Part shown: positions 17,603 to 29,098 of the stretch, in pieces
Layout: every line of letters starts with the position of its first letter
How positions within the stretch are numbered: position 1 is the stretch's first letter
Assembly: GCA_024699855.1 (NCBI GenBank)
Contig: JAMPIQ010000023.1
Span: 1 to 34,092 of the forward strand
Length of the DNA stretch: 34,092 bases
Source of the DNA: Aphelenchoides besseyi
Lineage: Eukaryota > Nematoda > Chromadorea > Rhabditida > Aphelenchoididae
Direction: 5' to 3'
Program-made: the position numbers and the translations under genes
Notes under the pieces: model-generated
Seen by the model: only the letters and a program-made list of their open reading frames with translations
Databases searched by the model: none
Told to the model about the DNA's origin: nothing

Positions 17603-18488
17603 ATGAAATTCGACGTCATCATTATCGGCGGCAGCTATGCCGGCCTCTCGGCGGCCCTGCAGCTGGGACGCGCCAGAAAAAACATTCTGGTGGTGGACGC
17701 TGGGGAACGGAGAAACCGTTTCGCCAGCCATTCCCACGGTTTTCTCGGCCAGGATGGAAAGGCGCCGGGTGAAATTATCGCCGAGGCGCGCCGCCAGATC
17801 GAACGTTACCCGACCATAGATTGGGCTGAGGGCAGGGTGACTGATGCCGAAGGCGCCTTCGGCGATTTTGTAGTCGAGATCGACGGCAGCCGCCGTGAGA
17901 CAGCGGACCGGCTGATCCTCGCCATGGGCGTCGCCGATGAATTGCCTGCTATTGCCGGGCTGAAAGAGCGTTGGGGCTCTTCGGTCTTCCATTGCCCCTA
18001 TTGCCATGGTTACGAGCTCAATCAGGAAAAGATCGGCGTCATCGCCGCTTCACCTTTGGCCATTCACCACGCATTGATGCTGCCCGACTGGGGCGAGACG
18101 ACCTTTTTCACCAATGGCGTATTCGAGCCGGATGGGGATCAGCAGGCATTGTTGGCGGCCCGGGGCGTGCGGGTGGAAACAACCCGCATCCGGGAAATTT
18201 ACGGGGCATGCGGATGTCGTTCTGGCGGATGGACGCAGCATCGCATTGGCTGGCCTTTTCACCCAGCCGAAATTGCGGATCGCCTCGAACTGGCTGGAAA
18301 AACTTGGCTGCGCCGTGGAGGAGGGGCCGATGGGATCGACCATCGTGACAGATCCCATGAAACAGACCACCGCCCGCGGCATCTTCGCCTGCGGCGATGT
18401 GGCAAGGCCTGCCGGCTCGGTTGCCCTTTCAGTGGGAGACGGCGCCATGGCGGGTGCTGCGGCTCACCGGTCGATCTTCACCGGCTGA
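17603..18488 (+). CDS. Thioredoxin-reductase-like FAD/NAD(P) oxidoreductase (one frame break)
   Basis: The N-terminus has the FAD-binding fold (V-I-I-I-G-G-S-Y-A-G-L-S-A-A). Further on are L-I-L-A-M-G-V, the redox site F-H-C-P-Y-C-H-G-Y-E (C-x-x-C, about residues 131-140) and a C-terminal F-A-C-G-D-V-A-R motif that binds FAD. Corrected length is about 294 residues. The frame breaks in TTT at 18198-18200; removing one base gives E-I-T-G-H-A-D-V-V-L. It may reduce a thiol substrate; homologues are often called TrxB-like but are not the housekeeping enzyme. Its 3' end overlaps the convergent OLD gene by 25 bases. Confidence 0.85.
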
Positions 18489-20195
18489 TTCAGAGATTTA
18501 TCAATAACTAGAAGCAGGTTTTCAAAGACGGAAAATGCTTCATCAGGCGCTTTTCTAATCCTTTTTAATGCAATTCTTTTATCTGAAATTTCTATTCTCG
18601 TGCTAACAAGTTTTCTGGTCAGATCTACTCCTTGAGTTCGAACCAGCTCATCTACATCGGCTCTACGGAGTGAACCTGTAGCACCTGTGAAATTATAACT
18701 AATAATGTCCCTCCCTATGATGTCGGGAGAAAACATCTGTTCAATCGCCACTGGTCTACCTGCTAACTCAAAATAGGGATCATCCCAATTTACATCTGGA
18801 AGCAAAGCAGCAAATATATTACCACACGAACGAATTTTACAATCTGCGCTACCATGGGCGCTGAATCCTTTTAGATTTGCAAAAGAATTAAGGCCCCCTT
18901 TATCACGATCAAAAATCCCAAACCGTTTGTAAGACTCTTTGGCAGGAATGCTTTCCATTAGTGTTTTAAGATTTGTGTGTCCGCCCCCAATACCCTCACT
19001 ACTTTCACAGCAAAAGACATGATATTTTTCCTCATCGCCAAATATTCGCTTAATCGCCTCTTTTATAATCGCAGCGTCTGTCGTTCCTTCTGTGACGATA
19101 GATGGCAACGTTAATCTATGAAGCGCATCATTGTGGTTTTTCAAGATGCGTATCTCTTCAAATAAAACTTTACTTTTTTGGGATACCAATTGTGATATAC
19201 CTAACACTCCATCCACTTTATCTATTTCTTTAAGAGGTGATGTTTTGGATATTGTCGCATTATTATAAGGAATTTTTTCAACAAAGAACTTTGTAGTGTT
19301 TTCCCCCTCTAGGCCGTAAAAAGCTGGCGAATGGCTCGTTATAAAAAGCTGGTTTTTCGTAGAGAAATCTTCTTCAAATTGCCTGGCGAGTTCGAAGGCG
19401 CTCGCTAACTCCAGAGAGTTCTCAGGTTCCTCATATGCCCAAATATTATTTTTTCCGTTATTCTCGGAAAATATACTCCAAAATATGTGGGATATGCCGC
19501 GCTTGGATTCCATCCCCGCGTTTATTAAGTGGAACGAAATACTCTCCAATTTGAGTGGAGAAGCTCAGTCTTTCAAATAATTCACTGAAATTACTCGGAA
19601 TATGTATTTTACTTTCGACACCAGTTGTGTTCCTAATTCGATCTGACATAGTAAAAACGGCGCCATTTACCGTGTTAGATAAAGCAGCGGCGGGTGCAAG
19701 AAGATCTAAATCTTGTTTTGTCGATAGGCTTTCATACAGATTTCTGAGGTAGTAAGAGTATATGTCTTGAGTTTTTACTGCTGGAACGTAATGAAAATTT
19801 ATCTTATTTAAGAATTTCGTCACGGATGTTTGATTCTGGGCATCGTAAGTGACTTCAGGAAGCTCGGCGTATCGATTCCATACTTTCTTTACAGAGAATT
19901 TCTCTGGAAGAGTTTTCCAGTTCTCGAAGTTATTAAAGGTGACTTTTATCCAAATAGTGAGTCTACCTTTTGCTTCTTTTGCTTCATCTTGACGAGAGTG
20001 AGTTACATCCTCGAGAAAAGAAAACTCTTCGAAGTCGGATATTTCGTTGTTAAAAAATAGATTTAGAGCACGGAGAACGTTGCTTTTACCGCTATCATTC
20101 CCACCAATAAATACATTCAGATCATCGAGATTTTTGAGTTTCGATTGGTATATCGATCTGAAGTAATTTATCTCGATGGAATCTATTATGCGCAT
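18464..20195 (-). CDS. OLD-family ATP-dependent endonuclease (ABC ATPase plus TOPRIM; one frame break)
   Basis: The N-terminal half is an SMC/ABC-like ATPase: Walker A G-G-N-D-S-G-K-S (residues 31-38), Walker B region Y-E-E-P-E-N-S-L (about 254-261) and H-loop S-H-S-P (about 287-290). The C-terminal half is a TOPRIM nuclease domain with V-T-E-G-T-T-D (about 367-373) and the metal-binding F-D-R-D-K-G-G (about 428-434). Removing one base from AAAA at 19468-19471 fuses the halves as L-E-Y-I-S-E-N-N, about 576 residues. OLD proteins act against phages; those paired with a UvrD-like helicase form Gabija, but no helicase gene is next to this one. Codon use is AT-rich compared with all neighbours, which points to horizontal transfer. 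Confidence 0.88.
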
Positions 20196-20411
20196 GAGTC
20201 GTATCTGATGATTCGCTGTTAAAGATAGATATTATTCAATCGCGCTAAAACTGATTTGTCTAATGGAAACTCTCTATTGCCTCGAGCTAAGGCATAAATA
20301 TAGAGCTTACGCTGGCTGCTGCGCGCAAAAAATTAATAGCCGGATAGAATGCTTCTTCCAGTTGATTCTTGTTGGCGTAGATAGATGGAGTGACGCAGTC
20401 TCTAGGGACGC
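20196..20411. other. AT-rich spacer between the OLD gene and lepA
   Basis: This 216-base stretch holds no supported gene and presumably the promoter of the OLD gene on the minus strand. Composition returns to the GC-rich type at lepA, so the islet border is near 20400. I see no flanking direct repeat, integrase or tRNA at either edge. Confidence 0.5.
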
Positions 20412-22242
20412 TTATTCGTCGTTCATCTTCAAAGCGGCGATGAAGGCTTCCTGCGGAATTTCCACCTTGCCGAACTGGCGCATGCGCTTCTTGCCTTCCT
20501 TCTGCTTGTCCAGAAGCTTGCGTTTGCGCGTCGCGTCGCCGCCGTAGCACTTCGCCGTCACGTCCTTGCGCAACGCGCGCACGGTTTCGCGGGCGATGAC
20601 CTTGCCGCCAATGGCGGCCTGGATCGGGATCTGGAACATGTGCGGCGGAATGAGTTCCTTCAGCTTTTCGCACATGCCACGCCCACGCCGGTCGGCCGCC
20701 GAGCGGTGCACCAGCATGGAGAGCGCATCCACCGGATCGCCATTGACGAGGATCGACATCTTGACGAGATCGCCTTCGCGATAGTCGATGATGTTGTAGT
20801 CGAACGAGGCGTAACCCTTGGAGATGGATTTCAGCCGGTCGTAGAAATCGAACACCACTTCGTTGAGCGGCAGTTCATAGGTGATCATCGCACGGTTGCC
20901 GACATAGGTCAGTTCCGTCTGCAGGCCGCGCCGGTCCTGACAGAGTTTCAGGATGCCGCCGAGATATTCGTCCGGCGTCATGATCGTCGCCTTGATCCAC
21001 GGCTCGCGGATTTCCTTGATCTTCACAACGTCGGGCATGTCGGCCGGGTTGTGCAGTTCCTTCTCCGTGCCATCGGTCAGCGTCATTTCATAGACGACCG
21101 AGGGGGCGCGGTGGCGACGAGATCGAGATTGAACTCGCGCTCGAGGCGTTCCTGAATGATTTCGAGATGCAGCAGGCCGAGGAAGCCGCAGCGGAAACCG
21201 AAGCCTAGGGCGGCGGAGGATTCCATTTCGAAGGAGAAGGAGGCGTCGTTGAGACGAAGCTTGCCCACCGCCGCACGCAAATCTTCAAAGTCGGCCGCAT
21301 CGACCGGGAAAAGGCCGCAGAACACCACGGGCTGCGCGGGCTTGAAGCCGGGCAGGGCCTGCGCCGTCGGGCGCTTGTCGTCGGTGATGGTATCGCCAAC
21401 ACGGGTATCGGCAACTTCCTTGATCGAGGCGGTGATGAAGCCGATCTCGCCGGGGCCGAGGCTGTCGACATTGACCATCTTCGGGGTCAGCACGCCGACG
21501 CGCTCGATGCCGTATTTCGCGCCCGAACCCATCATGCGGATCTGCTGGCCCTTGCTCAGCACCCCATCGATGACGCGCACCAGAACCATGACGCCGAGAT
21601 AGGTGTCATACCAGCTATCGACCAGCAGCGCTTTCAGCGGTCCGTTTTCGCCGACTTCGCTCTTCGGCGGCGGGCAGACGGTGGACGATGGCTTCCAGAA
21701 CATCCGGAATGCCAAGACCGGTCTTGGCGGAAATCATCACGGCGTCGGAGGCGTCGATGCCGATCACCTCTTCGATCTGCTCCTTGATGCGGTCGGGTTC
21801 GGCCGCCGGCAGGTCGATCTTGTTGAGCACCGTCACCAGTTCGTGATTGTTGTCGATGGCCTGATAAACGTTGGCGAGCGTCTGGGCTTCCACGCCCTGC
21901 GATGCGTCGACCACCAGCAGCGAACCTTCACAGGCCGAAAGCGAGCGGGACACTTCGTAGGCGAAGTCGACGTGGCCGGGTGTGTCGATGAGGTTCAGCA
22001 CATAGGGTTTCGCCGTTATTCGCCTTGTAGTGCAGGCGCACGGTCTGGGCCTTGATGGTGATGCCGCGCTCGCGCTCGATATCCATCGAATCGAGAACCT
22101 GTTCCGACATGTCGCGTTCGGCAAGGCCGCCTGTCGACTGGATCAACCGGTCGGCCAGCGTCGATTTGCCATGATCGATGTGGGCAACGATCGAGAAGTT
22201 GCGGATATGGTCCAGGGGCGTGCGGGTCGAATTTGTGCTCAT
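20412..22242 (-). CDS. lepA: Elongation factor 4 (LepA) (three frame breaks)
   Basis: LepA is a ribosome-associated GTPase. From the ATG at 22242, G1 is [10 protein letters not shown]3 D-T-P-G-H-V-D-F and G4 N-K-I-D-L-P. The LepA-specific C-terminal part includes [18 protein letters not shown]. Breaks lie at GGG 22005-22007 (one extra), GGG 21672-21674 (one extra) and GGGGG 21102-21106 (two extra, restoring T-A-P-S-V-V-Y-E). Corrected length is about 608 residues, normal for the family. Since lepA is conserved, the breaks are read as sequence errors. Confidence 0.93.
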
Positions 22243-22315
22243 GTCCCGCGCTATAGCAGGGGCTTGTCACACCGCAAAGCGGGAATTTGGTTAAAAGCCT
22301 TTTAAAATGGGCTTT

Positions 22316-23186
22316 TCAGATCGCAAATTGCTCCGGCCAGTCGCGCCGGGTGGCCACCTGTCCTTCAGTGCGGAGCCTTGCGACGGCGGCAAGATCGATA
22401 TCGGCGATCAGAAGCGTGCTCTGTGTCACCGCATCGCTTTCGCTTTCCGCGACGATACCGGATGCGGGCATGCCGTAGTCGGACGGCACGTAAAGGGCGG
22501 CGCGGCCGCGATTCTCATCGACGGCGGGAGACCATGGGGCCTCGCCCGCGGTGGGGGAGGAGAGGATGGCATATTGGTTTTCCAATGCCCTGGCCTGCGC
22601 GCCGATTCGTACCCGGTAAGCACCCGCCAACGTGTCGGTACAGCTGGGGGCGAGCACGAGTTCGACGCCGAGCTCCGCCAGTCTGCGGCCTAGCATCGGG
22701 AAACTCGTTGTCGTAACAGATGAGGATGCCAAGCCTGCCGATCGGCGTCTCGAAGGCTTTCAGGCCCTCGATGCCGGCATGAATGTTCCATTGCTCCCGC
22801 TCGAAGCGGGTCATGATCTGCTTGTCCTGATAACCGATCAGCCCATCCGGGCCGAACAGCCATGCGCGGTTGCGGAACTTGCCGTCCGGGTCCTTCACCG
22901 GCGCGCTTCCCGGCTGGAAGAGGATTTGATGTTGCCGCGCCAGCTCCTCGCAAAGCTCTACCCAGGAAGGGATCAACGGCTGTATCTCTTCGATGGAACG
23001 GTGCAGATCGGAGCGCGCGGCGGGCGGCAATTGCCCGGTCAGCGTCATTGCCGAATATTCCGGCAAAAGCAGCAGTTCCGCACCCTTTTCCTTCGCCTCG
23101 CGAATGATGGCGGAGAGATGCGCGGCATAAGCCTCCCATGTCTCGATCAGCTCGATGGCATATTGGCTGGCGGCAAGGCGTGTCAT
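22316..23186 (-). CDS. Carbon-nitrogen hydrolase (nitrilase superfamily; one frame break)
   Basis: The Glu-Lys-Cys triad regions are visible: L-L-L-L-P-E-Y-S near residues 40-47, a Lys in the Y-Q-D-K-Q-I-M-T-R-F-E region, and the nucleophile Cys in L-I-C-Y-D-N-E-F-P. Removing one base from GGG at 22698-22700 continues the protein as F-P-M-L-G-R-R-L-A, total about 289 residues. Members hydrolyse amide or nitrile C-N bonds; the substrate is unknown. Its ATG overlaps the stop of the GNAT gene (ATGA at 23183-23186), so the two are translationally coupled. Confidence 0.85.
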
Positions 23187-23792
23187 TTGTCTCCGTCTCC
23201 GGCAAGAATGGTCTTCATCCAGAAGGACAGCGGTTTCGGGCTTTCAACGCTTTCGTCGAGGTCCTGCCATGTGAAGCTGGTGCGCAGTTCCGGGTGATGG
23301 CTATAACCCGCGCTTTTCCCAGAAGGCGTTCAGCGGCACGTAGTCCGCCGGGCGTCGTGGATGGTCTGCGGGTCGCTCCACAGCACAGAAAGTGCACCTG
23401 TCGAAACCGAGCCGCTTTGCATGCGCCTCCCGTTCTTCGAAGAAACGCCCCCAATGCCGTGGCCGCGATAGCCGGGCAGAAGTACGCTTTCACCGAAGTA
23501 GAATATCCGGTCCGGATCGTAACCTGCTTTGACGAAGGGCTCCTTCACCTCTTCGGTCTCGGCCGCCATCGGCATGCCGGTGGACATGCCGATCACTTTG
23601 CCGTCATCAAGCGCCAGCACGAAGACGGCGCCGTCCGTATCGGCATAGGTCGCGAGATATTTGCGCTCATAGTCCAGCGAGCCGTCATAGAGATAGGGAA
23701 AGGCGCGAAAACACCTCGATCCGCAGGCGCGCGAGGTCATCGAAATACGGTGTGGCGTCAATGCCGGAAAGAGACTTGATTTCGACGGTCAT
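23183..23792 (-). CDS. GNAT-family N-acetyltransferase (three frame breaks)
   Basis: The start at 23792 gives M-T-V-E-I-K-S-L. The acetyl-CoA loop is [10 protein letters not shown], followed by [14 protein letters not shown], and the protein ends G-D-G-D-K, about 202 residues. Breaks are at AAAA 23708-23711 (one extra), CCCCC 23448-23452 (one lost or two gained) and CCC 23307-23309 (one extra). All three frames are needed to read the protein. The stop overlaps the nitrilase start. Fused GNAT-nitrilase proteins exist in other bacteria, so the two enzymes probably act on one substrate, not identified here. Confidence 0.8.
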
Positions 23793-23865
23793 GGGCATTT
23801 TCACTTTCGGTTGCACTGGTTATACCGTCATGGAAAACCCGCGCAAGCATTGAACGGAGAAGACG

Positions 23866-24270
23866 ATGACCGCTGCCGAGACCATCCGCGCCTACTACGA
23901 AGCCTTCAACCGTCAGGACATGGATGCCTTTCTGGCGCTTCTTCACGATGAGGTGGTGCACGACATCAATCAGGGCGAGAGCGCCAGACCGGCAAGGCCG
24001 CCTTCGCTTCCTTCATGGACCATATGAACCGCTGCTATAAGGAAAATCTCACCGACATGGTCATCATGGCGAGCGAAGATGGCAAGCGTGCTTCCGCAGA
24101 ATTCATCGTCAACGGCGAATATCTCAAGACCGACGAGGGATTGCCCGAGGCGAATGGCCAGAAATACGTACTGCCGGCCGGTGCCTTTTTCGACCTGAAG
24201 GACGGAAAAAGTTAGCCGAGTAACGAACTACTATAATCTGAACGACTGGATTGCCCAAGTCGGCGCCTGA
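23866..24270 (+). CDS. SnoaL-like / NTF2-fold protein, ketosteroid-isomerase-related (two frame breaks)
   Basis: The N-terminus has A-Y-Y-E-A-F-N-R-Q-D-M-D-A-F, then H-D-I-N-Q-G, the middle F-M-D-H-M-N-R-C-Y-K-E-N, and the C-terminus V-T-N-Y-Y-N-L-N-D-W-I-A-Q-V. These are typical of the isomerase-related branch of the NTF2-like superfamily. The first break lies within 23974-23983 (two bases gained or one lost). The second is AAAAA at 24206-24210 (one extra; restores D-G-K-V-S-R-V-T-N-Y-Y). Total is about 133-134 residues. No substrate is known. It is divergent from the GNAT-nitrilase pair. Confidence 0.78.
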
Positions 24271-24340
24271 CACGTTCTTTTGCCGCAAAGCAACTGGCGG
24301 CAAAGACGGTGATAATTTCCATTATCATGGATATTGACAC

Positions 24341-24371
24341 CATCATATGAGAGTGCAATTCTCATATGATG
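24341..24371. promoter_or_regulatory. Perfect palindromic operator overlapping the XRE-cupin start codon
   Basis: CATCATATGAGA (24341-24352) and TCTCATATGATG (24360-24371) are perfect 12-base arms around a 7-base spacer. The right arm contains the two candidate ATG codons of the regulator gene (24366 and 24369), so binding would directly block expression. A smaller inverted repeat, GATAAT/ATTATC, lies at 24311-24326. Confidence 0.7.
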
Positions 24372-24951
24372 GAAAACGAAGATCATATTCTTGAGCGCTC
24401 CATCGGCGAGCGGATCAAAAACATTGCGGGCTGAAAACGGCCTGACGCTGGACAGGCTCGCCGCCGAATCCGGCGTCAGCCGCGCCATGATTTCCCGGAT
24501 CGAGCGTGGAGAGGCGAGCCCCACGGCCTCGCTGCTGGCCCGCATCTGCGCAGCCCTTGGCCTGTCGCTTTCCGGTTTCTTCGCTGAAAACGAAGAGGCT
24601 GTGTGTCCCCGCTTATGAAAAAGCGTGATCAGCAGCTCTGGAAAGATCCGGAGACCGGTTATGTGCGCCGCGCCATCTCTCCGCCGCGTGTGGGATCCGA
24701 TGTCGATATCGTCGAAGTCGAATTTCCGCCCGGCGCGCGCGTCGGCTTCCCTCCGCATGCGGCGAGCCGGGGGATGACGCAATATGTCTGGGCTTTTCGA
24801 AGGTGTACTGGAAATGACGAGCGGCGGAGACGTTCACCGGCTGGAACCCGGAGATTGCCTTTTCATGCCGGTTGGCGAGGGGCATGTTTTCCACAACCCC
24901 TCCGAAAAACCTGCCCGTTATGCCGTCGTGCTGGACCAAAGACAGCGCTGA
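24366..24951 (+). CDS. XRE-family regulator with C-terminal cupin domain (three frame breaks)
   Basis: An HTH_3 domain (about residues 10-65, L-A-A-E-S-G-V-S-R-A-M-I-S-R-I-E-R-G-E) is joined to a cupin sensor domain (about 115-185, L-E-P-G-D-C-L-F-M-P and H-V-F-H-N). Breaks: AAAAA at 24417-24421 (one extra), GTGTGT at 24601-24606 (two gained or one lost) and GGG at 24790-24792 (one extra). Corrected length is about 193 residues. Such HTH-cupin repressors sense small metabolites. The GNAT gene starts 20 bases downstream and is probably in the same transcript; the palindrome at the start indicates autoregulation. Confidence 0.85.
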
Positions 24952-24971
24952 TTTCCCCGACAGGAGTTTTT

Positions 24972-25490
24972 ATGACCACCATCCGCGTGTTGAACCGGGA
25001 AGAGACCATCGATGTCTTGCCCGAACTCTGTGAGGTTCTGGCTGCCTGCGTGAACGGCGGCGCGTCCGTCGGCTTCATGTTGCCCTTTTCTCCACAGGAT
25101 GCCGAACCTTTCTGGCGATCCGCAGCGGAAACAGTGGGCGAGGGGGCGACCATTCATGTGGTGGCGGAAGTGGATGGCAAGGTGATGGGCACCGTGCAGG
25201 TCGGCCTTGCCTCCAAACCCAACCAGCCGCATCGCGGCGATTTGATGAAGCTTCTGGTGCATCCGTCCGCGCGAGGCCTCGGACTTGCCCGCAAGCTCAT
25301 GCAAAAAGTGGAGGAGGAGGCGGCAAAACGTGGTCGTACCCTGCTGGTGCTGGATACGGCCACGGGCAGCGATGCCGAGGCGATCTATCCTCGCCTCGGC
25401 TGGGAGCGGGTCGGCGTCATCCCCGATTACGCCCTGTTTCCTGATGGACGCTTTTGCGGCACGACCCTTTTCTATAAGCGGATCGGCTAG
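24972..25490 (+). CDS. GNAT-family N-acetyltransferase
   Basis: This intact 172-residue protein has a GNAT fold with the acetyl-CoA-binding pattern L-L-V-H-P-S-A-R-G-L-G-L-A-R-K-L-M near residues 95-111 and L-V-L-D-T-A-T-G-S-D-A-E-A-I-Y near 127-141. An SD (AGGAG) precedes the ATG at 24972. It follows the XRE-cupin gene and likely shares its promoter. The acceptor substrate is unknown; the pairing suggests that it modifies the ligand sensed by the cupin domain. Confidence 0.87.
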   Translation: MTTIRVLNREETIDVLPELCEVLAACVNGGASVGFMLPFSPQDAEPFWRSAAETVGEGATIHVVAEVDGKVMGTVQVGLASKPNQPHRGDLMKLLVHPSARGLGLARKLMQKVEEEAAKRGRTLLVLDTATGSDAEAIYPRLGWERVGVIPDYALFPDGRFCGTTLFYKRIG

Positions 25491-25508
25491 GCCTTTCAGT
25501 CTGCCGCC

Positions 25509-26583
25509 TTACTGACCCGGCTTCAGTGTACGGTTGAAGGCGGCAGCGATAATCGTCTCCAATTGTGCGTGAATATCCGCGCGGTCCCGCGGTCCGGCCG
25601 GTTCGCAGATGGGATCGCGCTCGCCGACGGATTTGAGAAAGGCGTCGGCATCCGGTTTGCACAACGGCAGGAAGCTGAAATGATTGGCCTCGTCCACTTG
25701 CTGATAGGTCGCGCCGGGCACTTCGTTCGCGAGTTTATCTGCAAGCACGGCGGGTGGAATTTTGCCCTTACTGCCGAGATTGATGAAGGTGAGCGGAATA
25801 TCGATCTGCTTCAGGCTGTCAGGCCGAAAGGCGAGCGCCAGACCGGGATCGACCAGTACGGCGGACCGAATACGGGGATCGCGGTTCTGCTGCTCGAAAC
25901 GTGCCTTGTCGATGGTTCTGAGATCGAGCTTCGGCACGCTGACCGGCTCGCCCTTGAGATAACCCCGGGCACCGGCGAACCATTGGCAATCCATCATCGT
26001 GGCATAGTCTTCGCAATAGCGCGCATAGGCATCGAGATCGGCGCGCGCGCCCGAAATCTCCATCGCCGCGCTGCCGCCGAGCGAAAAGCCGAGCACGCCG
26101 ATCCTTTGCGCGTAAATCGCACTCGACCATTTGCCCTTTGCCGTTAGAACAGTGACAATCGTGGAGAGATCGTCCGTTCGCTCCCAGATTTTCGGTGTAT
26201 CGGCGGGTGTGGAATCGCCGCTGGTGGTGCCGGGGTGGTTGGCTCCGGCCACAATGAAACCTTCGCTCGCAAGTTTCGCGGCGATCCATGCCATGCCGGA
26301 CACTCGTGAACCCGAGCCGTGAGACAGAAGCACAAGCGGCAGCCGACCCGGCTTCACCGCGCTATCCTTGAACACGGGCGTGCCCTGAAAAAATCCGGTC
26401 ATCGCCGGAAACCGTCTGCGTGCCCTTTCCGTCGGAGGGATACCAGATGGTGACGGCAAGGTCCTTGCCGCGTGCCGGCGAATGGATGGCGGTTTCGCTG
26501 ACGCCGACAGCCTCGCCTGCAAGAACAGGCTGGCTGACGAGAGCGGAAAACAGGATGGCCGTGACGGTGGCGATAGGGCGCAT
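25509..26583 (-). CDS. Secreted alpha/beta hydrolase, dienelactone-hydrolase/PAF-acetylhydrolase-like (one frame break)
   Basis: The start at 26583 gives a signal peptide (M-R-P-I-A-T-V-T-A-I-L-F-S-A-L, cleaved about after A-G-E-A). A-V-T-I-W-Y-P-S-D-G follows, the oxyanion region is L-L-S-H-G-S-G-S, the nucleophile lies in L-G-F-S-L-G-G-S, and a late E-A-N-H-F-S carries the catalytic His. The frame breaks in a six-A run at 26388-26393; one base fewer gives R-I-F-Q-G-T-P, about 357 residues. The substrate is unknown; esters or lactones are likely. It is divergent from a membrane AraC-type regulator 145 bases away, which may control it. Confidence 0.83.
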
Positions 26584-26728
26584 GAAAACCTCGTGCGGTT
26601 GGAAAGAACGGGGTTCAATCTGCGCCGCCACATATGTTTTGCGTCCTTGATCGTGTTAAAGGTCGTCCCGAAACGCGATCTGGTCCATGAATTGGCAATA
26701 TAAGCCGTTGTTTCGGGGATATTCATTC

Positions 26729-27825
26729 GTGCTGTTCATTCCGCTGCCTTTCGTCGTGGCGCTTCTGCTGGTTGTCATGTTCATCGTGTTCTTTCGAGGC
26801 GGAGACGATGTGCGAACCAATCGGGCCTTTCTGACGTTGATCGCGCTTTGTGCCCTTCAATCCGTCCTTGTCGGACTGCGCTGGGGGTATGGCGTCAGCG
26901 AAGCGCGTTATTGTTTTGCCGGTCCTCGCCGCCTGCCTGCCGCCGCTCGTCTACATTGCTTTTCGTGGGCTGATGAGAGTGGCGGCCGAGAGCAGGATAG
27001 CGATGCTCGCGAACCTCGTCCTATCGCCTTTGCTCATCGTCATCATGGAATTCATCTGGCCGATGGCGATCGATCTTGCGCTGATCGTCATCTTTGTCGG
27101 CCACGCCATTGCCCTGCTTCTTCTTGGCAGAAAGGGGCCGGATGGGCTGGACGAGGCCCAATTTTGCCAGCGTCACCTCGGCGCACCGGGCGCTTATTAT
27201 CGCTGCAATCGCTCTTTGCGTTTCTGCCCTGTTCGATCTGCTCGTGTTTTTCGATTTCGAATGGGCGCATGGGCAGAATGTTGCAGCGCTGGTCAGTAAC
27301 GCCAATCTTTTTGGCCTGCTGTTGATTGGCCTCATGGCCGCGCTGGCCGGCAAGAGCAAGGGACCGCAAACAGGCATAGAACCTGTCGCGGAATTGTCAG
27401 CATCGGCGGAGCCATCGGAACAGGACCGCGATATCGTCGCAAGGGTTGATCGGCTGATGGAGACACAGGCGCTTTACCGCGACGAGGATCTCAACCTGTC
27501 GCGGCTTGCAAGACGCCTCGGCCTGCCGAGCCGGCAGATATCAGGCGCGATCAACCGCTCGCTCGGCGTCAATGTCTCGCAATATGTCAATCAGTTGCGC
27601 ATCCGCGAAGCCTGCCGGTTGCTTGAAGAGACGGAGCAATCGGTGACGGCGATCATGCTGTCCTCCGGCTTTCAGACCAAGTCCAACTTCAATCGCGAAT
27701 TTCGCCGCGTCACCGGCATGAGCCCGGTGGACTGGCGGGAGCGTGAAGTGTGGAAGCTGGTCTCTCCAAACAAAACGGTCACCCGGCAGATGCCGGATGA
27801 CCGTTTGAAGATCGTCGGGAAATGA
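26729..27825 (+). CDS. AraC-family regulator with N-terminal membrane domain (two frame breaks)
   Basis: The N-terminal half (about residues 1-210) consists of several hydrophobic helices, such as L-L-I-V-I-M-E-F-I-W-P-M-A-I-D-L-A-L-I. The C-terminal half is an AraC HTH domain (about 245-345, with L-S-R-L-A-R-R-L-G-L-P-S-R-Q-I-S and F-Q-T-K-S-N-F-N-R-E-F-R-R-V-T-G). Breaks: TT at 26911-26912 and CCC at 27157-27159, each with one extra base. Corrected length is about 364 residues from the GTG at 26729; ATG 26687 in the same frame would add 14 residues. It resembles membrane-bound AraC sensors and probably regulates the divergent hydrolase. Confidence 0.82.
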
Positions 27826-27832
27826 TGGGGGA

Positions 27833-29008
<1,176 letters not shown>

Positions 29009-29098
29009 TTATCCCCGCAGCCATCAAGAGGGAATGTTCGAAACTTGCGTGATCTCCGGTGATGCTTGGCGAATGTTGCTTTGTCACGTCTTTCCGCG

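Noticed and set aside
17480..18007. Minus-strand open frame over the flavoprotein gene
   Set aside because: The plus strand carries clear FAD and C-x-x-C motifs; the minus frame also runs through the regulatory repeats.
18464..20195. Gabija system
   Set aside because: The OLD-type nuclease is present, but no UvrD-like GajB gene is adjacent on either side.
25509..26726. Single long frame for the secreted hydrolase starting at 26726
   Set aside because: Its first 110 or so residues are out of frame. The signal peptide lies in another frame from 26583, joined at 26388-26393.
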